This document shows positions 27,821 to 36,867 of a stretch of 64,000 nt of DNA, one piece after another (positions within the stretch are counted from its first letter, which is position 1; the number at the start of each line of letters is the position of its first letter). This DNA comes from Zeus faber (taxonomy: Eukaryota; Chordata; Actinopteri; Zeiformes; Zeidae): positions 32,236,293 to 32,300,292 of the forward strand of contig OY482854.1 of the NCBI GenBank assembly GCA_960531495.1. Direction: 5' to 3'. Below the pieces are notes generated by a model, which searched no databases, was not told the DNA's origin, and worked only from the letters and a program-made list of their open reading frames with translations. The position numbers and the translations under genes are program-made.

Positions 27821-28976
27821 AGCATCCCTACCTATGACACTATGACAAGGTTCCCACGGGCCTCTGCCCCCCCAAGACACATCGACTGGTGACAGCGCTC
27901 TGGAGTGTTGTGGCTCCTGAAGGTACTGCAGCATGGGGAGGACACAGGGGCCACACTGCGTTTTAATGGACTCCTGGTCACACAGATTAGGTTGTTAGTC
28001 TTATGGAATATGATGCATAAATGACATTGTAAATAAACTCCGCGATTACCGAAAGAAAAATGACAGAGATTCTAATATACTCTGCGGCCTCCACGGAGCT
28101 GCATTGTAGAATATTTTTGTTTTTGTTTTTATAACTTGCTAGCTAGCTACAATTTGTCTGGCCCCCTAACAGAATGCAGTTCTGATCACGGATCTGAAAC
28201 TCAGTTCCCTGCAGCTGTAGAGGCCCAGGATGATCAGAGGCACAAGGTTGCATAAACAGGTTTACCTGCACAGCTCGGGGGCAGAAAACATCCAAACATA
28301 TGGATTCTCTGAGCATGTAGAAATGCTGCAACGTGTTGTTGTTATTGAAGTCAATTTGTGTGATCTTTACACAGTAATGTGATCAGCCATCCCCAAAACG
28401 AGCCTTTCTGATCTGATGTTTCCCTTTCGTAGTATTAAACATCGTTAAGCGCCGTTGCAGGGAAACTCGTCCATTAAAACGACGAGTGGAACCGAGGCCG
28501 CCTCTCTTGCTCTTCACTAAACACTCTTCACTTACTTCCTGCAGCTCCGATCCTGTCCAGCCATTTGTCTGGTGTTGCCATTAACCATCTCCACTGTCTG
28601 TGTTTCTGTTTCTGTTTCTGGCTGTAAAACGACTTTGTGTTTGAAATGGGTCAAATGTTCCAGCTTTTCAGAGTATCTCCTGCTCTCTGTCCTGGAAATG
28701 CAGTCATTGAGCTTGAAGAATAGGTTCTTGAAAATGAGTGACAGTAAAAAAACATAGTGACAAGAAGTTGCTCTGGATGAATGTGGAGCACATGGACAGC
28801 TCTAGGCCTCCTTTCAGCAGCACTCCAGTTTCTTGTCCCTCCTTTTCACCGCCCTCTCAGTGTTACTAATCCATCATCTTAAAAACATTACAGTTCAGAA
28901 GTCACAATTTCACCTGAAATCTAATCAATTTTTCCTTCAATTTCTTTCTCCCAGCAACCCTGAAAACTGGAACTAA
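10938..28976 (+). CDS. prom1: Prominin-1 (CD133) orthologue, 5'-partial, 21 coding exons
   Basis: Pentaspan glycoprotein of plasma-membrane protrusions and photoreceptor discs. Exons: 10938-11058, 11209-11272, 11631-11720, 13016-13245, 13670-13744, 13883-13946, 14111-14270, 16826-16978, 17385-17508, 17666-17769, 18665-18749, 19847-19993, 20091-20162, 20707-20799, 21985-22038, 22636-22716, 22803-22871, 23409-23498, 24038-24153, 24832-24855, 28955-28976. They join without a frame break into 678 residues and a TAA stop. Order: end of TM2 (IGVLCAY), first large extracellular loop, TM3 (exon at 16826), TM4 (17385), second large loop, TM5 (24038), short cytoplasmic tail. Family marks include YLGLLCG, the PTTRGC..NTGG stretch between TM3 and TM4, [16 protein letters not shown] and DVYDD-IETIPMK. 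Human PROM1 has about 865 residues, so roughly 170-190 N-terminal residues (signal peptide, TM1, Cys-rich loop) are missing from the window. The adjacent FGFBP2 gene supports prom1 over prom2. I cannot decide between teleost copies a and b. Confidence 0.95.
12249..12686. mobile_element. hAT-type MITE with 8-bp target duplication
   Basis: Terminal inverted repeats CAGGGTTGCCAAT (12249-12261) and ATTGGCAACCCTG (12674-12686), flanked by identical 8-base duplications CTGTGTCT (12241-12248 and 12687-12694). Eight-base duplications and CAGGG termini are hAT features. The 438-bp interior is AT-rich, has no transposase and contains a perfect 17-bp hairpin (12271-12287 / 12291-12307) and an (AT)n run near 12560. 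It lies in a prom1 intron. Confidence 0.9.
13819..13870 (+). repeat. (TG)26 at a prom1 3' splice site
   Basis: Pure TG repeat ending 12 bases before the exon at 13883. Confidence 0.97.
13883..13946 (+). CDS. prom1: prom1 coding exon with TG-repeat 3' splice site
   Basis: This 64-bp exon encodes [15 protein letters not shown] and onward, matching the QSLND region of the first extracellular loop of human PROM1. The previous exon ends in phase 0 (QK) and the next begins GT to complete a Gly codon, so the boundaries are fixed by frame. The acceptor is unusual: (TG)26 at 13819-13870, then 12 bases ending in TAG, with no ordinary polypyrimidine run. Skipping this exon would shift the frame. Confidence 0.93.
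14764..15650 (-). pseudogene. Tc1-family transposase remnant (DD34E)
   Basis: The C-terminal catalytic part is open at 15135-14764: FMDDNAPAH, then 34 residues to the Glu of [14 protein letters not shown], the DD34E signature of Tc1. The N-terminal paired-like helix-turn-helix ([20 protein letters not shown], about 15650-15540) is in another frame, and TERHRSGRP follows in a third. Frameshifts and stops separate them, so the enzyme is dead. Confidence 0.88.
15655..16075 (-). mobile_element. Dispersed fish repeat nested in the Tc1 element
   Basis: Unrelated to Tc1 and placed just 5' of the transposase helix-turn-helix. On the - strand it reads GTCCTGGGTTAGATTCCCGCC...TGTGTGGAGTTTGCATGTTC, the widespread teleost interspersed repeat whose other end starts GGCACGGTGGCGCAGTG (seen at the right window edge). 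Boundaries approximate. Confidence 0.65.
17385..17508 (+). CDS. prom1: prom1 TM4 exon with a GC donor site
   Basis: This 124-bp exon encodes the fourth membrane segment ([19 protein letters not shown]) and the following EKLLCEP motif. It ends CTCTTCCAG followed by GCAAGT. The next exon begins GTCCTGGAC in phase 0 (VLDAPYL; human VLDTPYL), so CAG|GCAAGT is the only donor that keeps frame and homology. This is the known minor GC-AG class, which usually has an otherwise strong CAG|GCAAGT context as here. A sequencing error (T to C) is the alternative. Confidence 0.9.
17825..18165 (+). mobile_element. 3' end of an L2-like LINE
   Basis: Follows the pattern of fish L2/Maui 3' ends: remnants of the C-terminal coding region (CAATACTTTTAAAACTCTGTTGAAAACACATATTTTCCC) and then GTAAAGCACTTTGGTCAATGC...GTGCTTCATAAATAAAGTGAATTG. 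5'-truncated, in the prom1 intron after exon 17666-17769. Confidence 0.65.
18248..18302 (+). repeat. (GATGATG)n short tandem repeat
   Basis: Runs of GGATGATGGATGATGGATGAT directly after the LINE end. Confidence 0.85.
21409..21446. repeat. Perfect 17-bp inverted repeat
   Basis: ATTTCAGTGTGAATGTG (21409-21425), spacer TCTG, and its exact complement (21430-21446). Would fold as a hairpin in prom1 pre-mRNA. Probably the core of a MITE; no outer termini found. Confidence 0.8.
21547..21765 (-). mobile_element. tRNA-derived SINE, - orientation
   Basis: Reverse complement of the family at 3511: tail ACATTACATTTAGTCATTTAGCAGACGCTTTTATCCAAAGCGACTT, body TGTCTTGCTCAAGGACACTACAGC, box B-like GGGATCGAACCAGCAACC and box A-like CTGAGCTACCATCCCC. 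In the prom1 intron before exon 21985. Confidence 0.9.
24038..24153 (+). CDS. prom1: prom1 TM5 and proximal cytoplasmic-tail exon
   Basis: The exon encodes the fifth transmembrane helix ([20 protein letters not shown]) and the juxtamembrane [16 protein letters not shown]. The Tyr of DVYD lines up with human Tyr828, a documented Src-family phosphorylation site in CD133. The donor GA|GTGAGT joins the 24-bp exon at 24832-24855, which completes the conserved DIETIPMK. Confidence 0.93.
24856..28954. other. Last coding intron of prom1
   Basis: 4.1 kb between the IPMK exon and the terminal coding exon. Contains a (GT)n microsatellite at 27750-27817 and otherwise nothing I recognise; no alternative tail exon was identified. 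Confidence 0.5.
27750..27817 (+). repeat. (GT)n microsatellite, about 34 units
   Basis: Uninterrupted GT run in a prom1 intron. Confidence 0.97.
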
Positions 28977-28987
28977 ACCACCGGAGA
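28955..28987 (+). CDS. prom1: prom1 terminal coding exon with short C-terminus
   Basis: After a strong pyrimidine tract and CCAG, this exon adds seven residues (TNPENWN) to IPMK and then stops (TAA 28974-28976). Eleven bases later there is a good donor, GAGA|GTAAGT at 28988, so the exon probably splices on to a 3'UTR exon. The longer tail of human PROM1, with its second conserved tyrosine, is not read here. Alternative C-terminal splicing is known for prominin-1, so another tail exon may exist in the 4.1-kb intron at 24856-28954; I did not find one. Confidence 0.75.
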
Positions 28988-29373
28988 GTAAGTGCAGTCT
29001 TTTATTTAAACGTGGAGATTTTAACCGTAGAATAAAAGTTCATTCCTGCAGCACTGATCAGATCAATACTTTTCTAACCGTATTTATCATCTAAGCAGTG
29101 CAGGGAAAGGCAAGTGTGTTTTTCCTTTACACTGTAGGATATGATTTCTGTAGATATTTTAGTTTTATGTATATCCATGAAAACACCTCAACACCTTCAT
29201 TTCTTAAAGTAAATATTTTTCTTTGTTACTGGTCGCCATGGAGCGTCCAGCCTGCGGAGCCTCGGGCGTGGCTGGGGACAAGGACGTCAGGGCCGCTCTG
29301 CTGCCTCTGTGGCCCAGATAAATGGCAAGAAAATGGACGTATAAACATTTCTCTCTTTCCGTTTTTATTTTAG

Positions 29374-29800
29374 GTCATTTCTGTTCCCTCACAGCTGAGA
29401 TGACCAAACACCCAGAAACATCAGAGGAAGTTGCCGTGGTTCTTCCTTCTCCTCACTCATTTCCGGAGATCCATGCAGATCCTGTTAAAACCCCAATCTG
29501 AGCCGCCGTTTCTGCGTTTGCATTTGTTGGGACGCCCGACGAGGACGAGGACGATGAGCGTTCCCACGCCGCCTGAAGAAGATCTTTTAAAAACATCTTT
29601 CAAGCTGCTCATCTCAACAGTTGGAAGAGATTTCACTTTATTTTCTCTCTCCTCACTCCTCATCAGAGCCTCGTGCCTCTCCAGAGAGAACACACGCTGA
29701 ACACGTCGTGTGACCTTTCAACTCAACACACAAAGTCCATGAACTGTTGTGGTGACAATATACATAGTGTGTAAAAATCCAGATGTTTTATTTTGAAGGG
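29374..29800 (+). other. prom1: Possible prom1 3'UTR exon
   Basis: A pyrimidine-rich stretch ending TTTTATTTTAG at 29373 makes a good acceptor and would receive the donor at 28988. No conserved reading frame is seen. The right end is not defined: I see no AATAAA in the first 400 bases, and the first good candidates are near 30727 and 30847. Splice-signal inference only. Confidence 0.35.
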
Positions 29801-32800
29801 GGGACACAGGTGTGTTGTTAAAGGGACACGCTGCGTAGAGACGTGTGTGTGCATGTTATCTTATCAACTGAGCCGACAAATTTCTGGAATTGGTAAAAAA
29901 AAACCCACAGATGTCCGGTGGTTTTCTGGTTCTATTCTCACGCTTTATGTAAGAAAACTTCGCATGACTTTCAATGTTTACAATATTAGATGACAGACAG
30001 ATTTTGCCGTCTACATCGACTTGCCGCACACCGCAGACAAAAAGTGACGATTTAAAAATGTGTTTGGTTAGGAGGGCTCTGTCTCAAATCACTTGAAAAT
30101 GTTTTATTTTAGAGCGCAAGGTGTTTGATTTCCGAAAAAGTTTAGGTGTCACATCTTATATAAATTTGTCTTAGACGATTATTGGACTAACAGAAATACA
30201 AACGACCATGTTCAGTTGTCTAACGTGAAACTCAAGTGCAGTCACTCTTGCTTTCATAGTGGTGAAACTTTGTAAGTGAAGAACTTTGCTTTTTTTTTTT
30301 TTAAGCCAAATTCAATTTTTACTGTAGGTCTCAGGTGTTGGTAGTCTTAGTTATATGCTTAAAAAAATGTTTAATATTTTTCTAACCCCAATTTAGCTTT
30401 GGATGCATTTAAATCTATGAAAGGAGTGAATGTGTTGAAAAACTGTGTTTCTTACTTTGTGCGGTGGCCACAGAGCGCTGTGACTGTCGTTAACCTGACA
30501 AACCAACGTGATGAGTCCGTCTCCTTTTGCTGTTTACAGGCTCGCTGCTTTCTCACCCGCTGTCACAACAGCGGAGATTTGGGAAAATGAGACAATCCAC
30601 TGAAGGGACAAGAAAGCGCTTTCAATTCGTGGATGGACGCTTCACACTACTGATGTCTGTGTGCACTTTGGGAAGGAAAAAAAAAACCCGTCCATCTCAA
30701 TACTTAAATCTGTAAGATTATTTATCTCAAATAAAAATCTTATATTTGATACTTAGAACTTGAACTTGAACTATAAGAAACATAGTCAATTCATTTGAAT
30801 TATGTATATCATCAGTAAACTGTTGATATGGATGAATATTCACAACAAAATAAACAATCAAAGGATCAGAAAAAGGCAAAGTTGAGAGCAGAAGGACAGT
30901 AAACCAGGCTGTTGAGAAAACAAACAAAAAAACATTGAATTCTTGCTGTTCAGGCTCTGCTGCGTAGTTCTAAAACCATCCCCAGATCTGCCAGCGGCTT
31001 TTCAGAACATGCATTTCACGGAAAATACTTTTGTTAGTTTAACTTAACCTGTGCGATACAAACAGAGCTTTTGCCTCACACTTTGCCGCATTGAGATGGA
31101 CATTTTTTGTGAATACTGGATGAGACATGTAGATGAGTGTAACAGAGAGAGTACGCACGGTGCAACGGAAGTAACAAGAGGTTTATCACACACCTCGTTT
31201 TACCAAGTGCTGCAGCTGGAGCTTTTCTGTCCAGAGCCCAATCCACACCATCAGGACACAACAGACAGATCAGGGTTTGGTGGGCGAGCTGCTGGGAAAA
31301 TAGTTGTTTTTTTTATCATGTGGTGGAGAAGAGAGTGTACAAAGTGTGAATAAACATTCAAATTCAACTCACTGTATTAGTTTTCATTTTGTTTAACATA
31401 TAAACATATTTGGATGGAATTGAGGGGCAGTTTGGTACAACCTTTTCAAAAATGTATATTAATGTCAAGCCTGATTCAGTGTATATAGGCCTAGTACACA
31501 TTAGTATATACATAGAATGAATACTTTAAAACAGTACGAGTGCAAGCAGGAGTTACAATCATTCATTTTCAGATTTGTCAAATGCAGAACAATAAAGGAC
31601 TGGACCTGTCAACCGTGCAAAGTAAAAGATGAAGTCAAAAGAAAAGACAAGAAGATAAAATAAAATAAAAAATAAAAAAATAAAAAATCCAAAGTAAATA
31701 AGGAGATGAAAGACAATGGTGTTGTTACTAACCGTAATGAAATGCAGCCCTAGAATCTAAAAGTGACTCAAGTGTTTAAAGCAGAGCTTCAAGGAGCAGA
31801 GACACCATGAAACACCCACGTTTGATGCCACGTGCCCATCGAAGGCCCAAACACGTCTTTCTGCTCCGCTATTTTGAATAGCAGATTATTATCTTCTGAG
31901 GTTTCACTCCACCGCAGAGCAGCCCTGCGGTGTGAGAGACAAATAAAAACAAGGAAAATGCTCTTTTTCTTAACTCGGTTTACTCATATTTCCTGAGGAA
32001 TGCAGATTTTTAAGAAGGACGTTGATCACTTGTGCAGCTTGTGGAGATTTGCACCAATGCAGTTCCCATGAGTCTTCGCCGTAAACTTCACTGGAAGTGA
32101 CTTCCTATGAAACAGAAAAGAACAGCAAAGGACGGCGCAGAAAACTGCCTGAAACCGAAAGTAGAGAACGGTGGACAGTCTTCACAGCATGAACACAGTT
32201 TCATCCGCGACGACATACTAACGATGTTTATATGAGTTTTGGCCAGGAGAACTGCTGCTGCGACTGCAGCCGCGCTTATTAAATATTTGTGGTTTTACGA
32301 TTCCTTCTGAGCCCTTTAGACATTGGTAAACTTAAAAAAAAAAATCCATCTTTCTTAGTTTCTTGAGCGTTAAGACTCTTCAGTTCTTGCAGGTGATGAG
32401 GTCTGTTGGTTTGTAATAATAAAGTCACTAAAAATAAAAGCATCTTGCTTACGTGCACGTTCAAATATCTTGTCTGATATTATTTTGGTTCTTGCTTATT
32501 CATCACGTTAACATACTTAAACCCCATCGTGGAATCTGGGGTGTCTGTTTGGGAGGAGATAGCAGGTTATGGCGCACGGTCGTAAAGCTTAACGGTCTCT
32601 GCAGCAACGAGGAGCCGGCTTGAGTGTATTCTAAGGAGCACTTTGGTTTTTACAGGATCACACTCGCTGAACACCATGGAATTATCCAGAGCCTTGTTTA
32701 CGCCGTAAGCGTTTTGAGTCTCTGTGAAGAATTGTTCTCCTGCGGTCCAGTCTCCGCAGTGATGTTCTTCATCCGCTCCTGTGAGTAGAGTTATTATAAA

Positions 32801-33005
32801 CCCGTGAGGGAGCAAGGTCTGGACATTAGTGTTCACTTGGTGCACAAAGGCGACCCATGAATTGGTTTCAGATGTGGCTCTGACTTCCAGACAGCCTGAA
32901 CTGAACTGAAGCAGTCCCTGCTTAAAGACCTTGCAGGGGGGTGGGGGGCTCTTTAAGCCTGGCTTTTTTCTTCTCCATCTGAATTCCGTGTTTGTGCGCT
33001 CAGGC
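29801..33005. other. Spacer between prom1 and fgfbp2
   Basis: AT-rich, no repeat family or coding exon recognised. Contains AATAAA hexamers near 30727 and 30847 that could end prom1 transcripts. A 169-codon frame on the - strand at 33076-32567 has no recognisable features. Confidence 0.45.
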
Positions 33006-33013
33006 GATAAATA
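33006..33013 (+). promoter_or_regulatory. TATA-like box of fgfbp2
   Basis: GATAAATA lies 62 bases upstream of the fgfbp2 start codon, followed by a GGGCGGGCGGGCGG run (33018-33031) and a CCAAT. The spacing would give a short 5' leader. Position-based inference. Confidence 0.4.
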
Positions 33014-33074
33014 GCAGGGCGGGCGGGCGGTTGGGCCAATCCTTGCTCCCTTCGGCTCAGTGCCTGTTGGAACC

Positions 33075-33746
33075 ATGTGGCCTCGGGTCTTGGTCCTGGT
33101 GCTGCTGGCCTACTGCCTGTGCTGCGTCCCGGCTCAGCACGGCGGAGAGGCGGAGGGGCAGCGCAGCATCTGGGAGAACCCCATCCAGTTCAAAACCAAA
33201 GCGGACGACCTGTGCACCATGCACGTGACGGGGCAGGGGGAGCTGACCATGCTGAGGATCTCCTGCCGGGGTCGGGGACGCTCGTACTGGTGCGACTATG
33301 CGGGGAAACCGCACACGTGCCGCTCGTACAGCAGCAAACCGCGTCACTACTTCCTCCAGATGATGTGGGGCCTGAGGAAGCTGCAGAACGCCTGCCAGGC
33401 CCCCCGGGTCATCAAGCCACACATGTGCAAGAGAGCGTCCGACGAGGCTCAGATGGTCCTCTCCTCCTCTCCCTTCATCCCGGCCAGGCCGGAGACCACC
33501 AGGGCGACCAGCCCGTCCAGACCGGGGGTCAGACCAGAAATCGGGCTGGTGAGACCTGAGCAAAGCAGGCCAGAAGAACCTGCCAGTGAAGAACCTGGGG
33601 TGAGAACGACGCCGAGCCCAGAACCTACTGAAGATGGACCGACGACTCCAGCCCCTACCAGCAAGGCACAGAAGATGGCCGGGTACTACTGCTGGAAGTC
33701 ACTTCGAGGAATCTGTGCCTTCTTCATTGGCTGGTTTCACAAATAG
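33075..33746 (+). CDS. fgfbp2: Fibroblast growth factor-binding protein 2-like, complete single-exon CDS
   Basis: Secreted 223-aa protein of the FGF-BP family; family members bind heparin-type glycans and release matrix-bound FGFs, although direct FGF binding by FGFBP2 itself is less certain. Residues 1-21 are a signal peptide (WPRVLVLVLLAYCLCC core, cleavage near AQ). The core has six regularly spaced cysteines at about 47, 64, 73, 82, 107 and 118, with YWCDY and LRKLQNACQ as in the family. Residues about 125-195 are a Pro/Thr/Ser/Glu-rich linker. The C-terminus (CWKSLRGICAFFIGWF, Cys 206 and 214) closely resembles the C-terminal CWK...CAFLI segment of FGFBP2 rather than FGFBP1. ATG 33075 has context AACCATGT; the codon upstream in frame is not ATG. 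Its place just downstream of prom1 matches human PROM1-FGFBP1-FGFBP2; I see no separate fgfbp1 between 29000 and 33000. Confidence 0.93.
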   Translation: MWPRVLVLVLLAYCLCCVPAQHGGEAEGQRSIWENPIQFKTKADDLCTMHVTGQGELTMLRISCRGRGRSYWCDYAGKPHTCRSYSSKPRHYFLQMMWGLRKLQNACQAPRVIKPHMCKRASDEAQMVLSSSPFIPARPETTRATSPSRPGVRPEIGLVRPEQSRPEEPASEEPGVRTTPSPEPTEDGPTTPAPTSKAQKMAGYYCWKSLRGICAFFIGWFHK

Positions 33747-34005
33747 TAAGGGTGAGTAGAAACGAAGCTCCTTATTTACAGATTAGAGAATTCTCCACAT
33801 AATCTACAGTGTTTTTCTAACTAACCCAACATTGTTGTAGAGTTAATGTGCAATTCAAGTTTGACAGCCTGAAGCTCCAGTGCTGTTGTATGTGTGTGTC
33901 CTTTCTGCTTTCCTCTGAGTAATTATTTCAAATGTGCATGTGTTTACACTTTATCTGTTATATTCACAGATTTAAAATTATAATGAAGACTACTGCATAA
34001 GTCTG

Positions 34006-34011
34006 AATAAA
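34006..34011 (+). terminator. Polyadenylation signal of fgfbp2
   Basis: AATAAA lies 260 bases after the fgfbp2 stop, the first such hexamer downstream, giving a short 3'UTR. Confidence 0.55.
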
Positions 34012-35798
34012 AAGGTGCTTGGAGGAAATTCCTTGAAGACGTGCTTGTAAATGGCGGAAGAAATGTATCGACCTCTTCAGGAAAACTAGTGATGACGCCA
34101 TGAGCCCAAATACCATGAGGAACAAGTACGAGTAAAAGAACAAGTAAAGCTGTGAAGCTTTTATGTTGGGGAGACTTTTCACGTAGAACATAATTAACGG
34201 GCCAAATATTTATCTGTCTTAGTTACACATATGTGTGCGTATGTTTGTTTGTTTATCAGTGTGCATATTATTATTACCTTGATGGGCGATGAATTTTGAT
34301 TGGGGGCAGGGTGGGATCAAGATATTGCTTTGAAAGATCTTGTTTCAGTGTTGGAAAAAAAAAAAAGACTTGATATTTTTGTCCAATAAATATTGGTTTG
34401 GCTCCATTCCATCACTGCTTTGTGTCCTAATAAGCCTTTAAAAACAAGACATGGACCTATTTGGGGAGATATCCACAGCGACTCATTTAGTCCATCTCGT
34501 GCTGCTCTGCTTTCATACAAACCGTGTTGGTTTCAAATGAATCTCCATATTTCCGTCCCTGGTTTGAGCCTCAACCCCGCTAATGCTGCGTTCCACTGAC
34601 ATCGGAACTCAGAACAATCCCACCTCCTACTTGGAAGAGTGCGAAGGAAGGGCTATTTAAGTCAGGATTTTGGGGCAGATCGCTCGGGCCCAGCGTTGCA
34701 CAATCATTTTGTTATTTTGTGCAAGGTACGATCAATAATTCTCGAAACGCCAAATGTTCGATAATGTTGCCCACTCAGTTGCATCCATTGCAGCCTGGTC
34801 GTCCTGGGAGGGGGGTCCCTCCTCCTGTGACCCCTTCTCAAGGCTTCTTCCTTTTCCCCCAAAGTGTCTTCTGGTTGTTTTTGCTTTTCCCGGATGAGGT
34901 TGAGACGACACTTGTTTACATGCCTGCTAGGAGGCACCTTGCCTGTTTCTCTATGCTCTATATTTCAAATATATATTTTAAAATATAAAGTGTTGATACA
35001 GCAACATCAAATTTATGACAATTACCGAAAATAAATAATGATATAAATTAATATTTGACATGATAACCGCATTCATCCCTTCCAAGTCTCCGCTGTAGTT
35101 CCCATGTGGCGTCACAAGGTGGCGGCGCTATCCAGGGTTAGGGTTAGCATTAGCGTTAGCATGTAGTCGGCGTGAGCAACCGGAACGGTGTTCCACGGCT
35201 GTTCTAACGCGGTGGGATTGGGCGTCTCGGCTCTAGTTATGGAGACAACAGTGGAACTAGCAGTGGCTCCAATTTTAAGAGGTTTCTGTCACACAGGAGG
35301 CGTTAAAAAGTACAATTGCATCCACGACCAACGTACTCACAGTGTGTCGCTTGTGGAGACGTTCTTGGCCACACACACGAGTTTGTTCCGCAGACTCAAG
35401 ATAAACTCACCACTAAAACTAACCCGGCGCTTCAAAACACAAAGGAAAACAAGGTTAAAATCCAATAAATAAAAGCCCTGGCGTAGCGACGCTACGGCGG
35501 CCGAGAGGCGGCGCCGCTGTTCACGACAAACAGCCACGTTGCAGCTTGACCCCGGATCAGCACCTTCCTTGTATTAATGGGAGCGGTCGACGGCAGCAGC
35601 TTCATGTTTAACAACCACGCTGCGCGGCTCTGCCTTAACTTTATAGCCCCCAGAGTGCAAAGCTACTGGAAGGACGGCACAGAAGGAGTGAAAGAGTACA
35701 AGCACAAGTACAAGTACACGTTGTACAATATCCAAAAAGTTACAGAGTTGGAGACTTCAAGGGGGGGGGGGTTTGACCGAAGCTCTTAAAATAGACTT

Positions 35799-35894
<96 letters not shown>

Positions 35895-36576
35895 ACTATG
35901 TATTTATTTTGGGGGGGAAAATACAAATGAAAGTAAAGTAAATTAATTTCAGTAAATTCATAATCCCATATTCAGATACAATAATGTAGTTGTTATTATT
36001 ACAGGGCTCTGTGGACGACTGGATCCTGATTGGTCAACAGTGGTCACTTATTTATGGATAATGACCACTATCTTATAATAATGACCGTTGCCACGGTTGC
36101 TTGGTTTGACGTCCCTCATATCACTCCGCCTACGTACTCATGTCAACACCATCTAGTTGTGCTACATAGAAACTACAATGGAAAGAGAAAGAGAAAGAGA
36201 ATGACACAGACGTCATTATCAAAATCCCCAAATTCATGTAAATGTCCAATTTGACATTAATAGTAGTAAAAGGTTTAGTGACATGTAGGGTGAATAGTTT
36301 TCTTTGTTGTTGTGACTGTTTTTCAAACGAACTAAACTCGACTAGTTATAAAATAATTTCAAATCAATATTCCGTGGCAGTATGCTCACGTAATAGGAGG
36401 GATAACGTGCAGCCAGCCTTTCATTATCACTGAATAAGCCCCTTCAGAGTGACACCCGACTGATCACCCTGTCGGGGTTCATTAGCGATAACGACCTGGC
36501 TGCAAATTATTCCTCACATAACAATTACTACATTACAAACATTATTCCTTACAAGGTAGTAGCTTTTGGAAACTAT
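34012..36576. other. Spacer between fgfbp2 and anxa5 (tail to tail)
   Basis: No gene recognised. A CpG-rich part (about 35090-35720), including several TTAGCGTTAG-like units, has open frames but no known domain. A long (GT)n tract lies at 35802-35893. Confidence 0.45.
35802..35893 (+). repeat. (GT)n microsatellite, about 46 units
   Basis: Uninterrupted GT dinucleotides. Confidence 0.98.
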
Positions 36577-36582
36577 TTTATT
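36577..36582 (-). terminator. Candidate polyadenylation signal of anxa5
   Basis: AATAAA on the - strand (TTTATT on +) about 225 bases beyond the stop codon. Confidence 0.4.
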
Positions 36583-36807
36583 TTGTGTACTTTACAATAT
36601 AATGTCAGTAGACAGTTGATGCTTATACAACAAACAGCACTAACCCTCACAAAGCGATCCACACTAAATTATTCCAAAGCAATCTGATGACAAACTGACG
36701 AGGGCTCTGGATCGATCAACACATTCCCCAGCTCGTGTGTTTATCTCCCAGGATCCTCGGCGGCCGTTAGTCGGAGCCACGGCTCGCGTCACGGGCGACC
36801 GGCGCTA

Positions 36808-36867
36808 TCAATCATTCCCGCCGCAGAGGTAGAGCAGAGCCTTGCAGAAGTCCCCGGTCGTGTCCTC
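36808..36867 (-). CDS. anxa5: anxa5 last coding exon
   Basis: Encodes [19 protein letters not shown] and TGA, the invariant annexin C-terminal helix (GD-F/Y-KALL-LCGG). It is separated from the previous exon by a 3.2-kb intron that contains the LTR retrotransposon. Confidence 0.93.
   Translation of the reverse strand, partial: EDTTGDFCKALLYLCGGND

Noticed and set aside
32567..33076. 169-codon open frame antisense to the fgfbp2 promoter
   Set aside because: No recognisable domain and overlaps the fgfbp2 leader; probably chance in GC-rich sequence.
33057..33563. Antisense frame within fgfbp2
   Set aside because: Shadow of the real + strand coding sequence.
35188..35789. Candidate small proteins in the CpG-rich stretch
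   Set aside because: No similarity, initiation or splice evidence; kept only as a regional observation.
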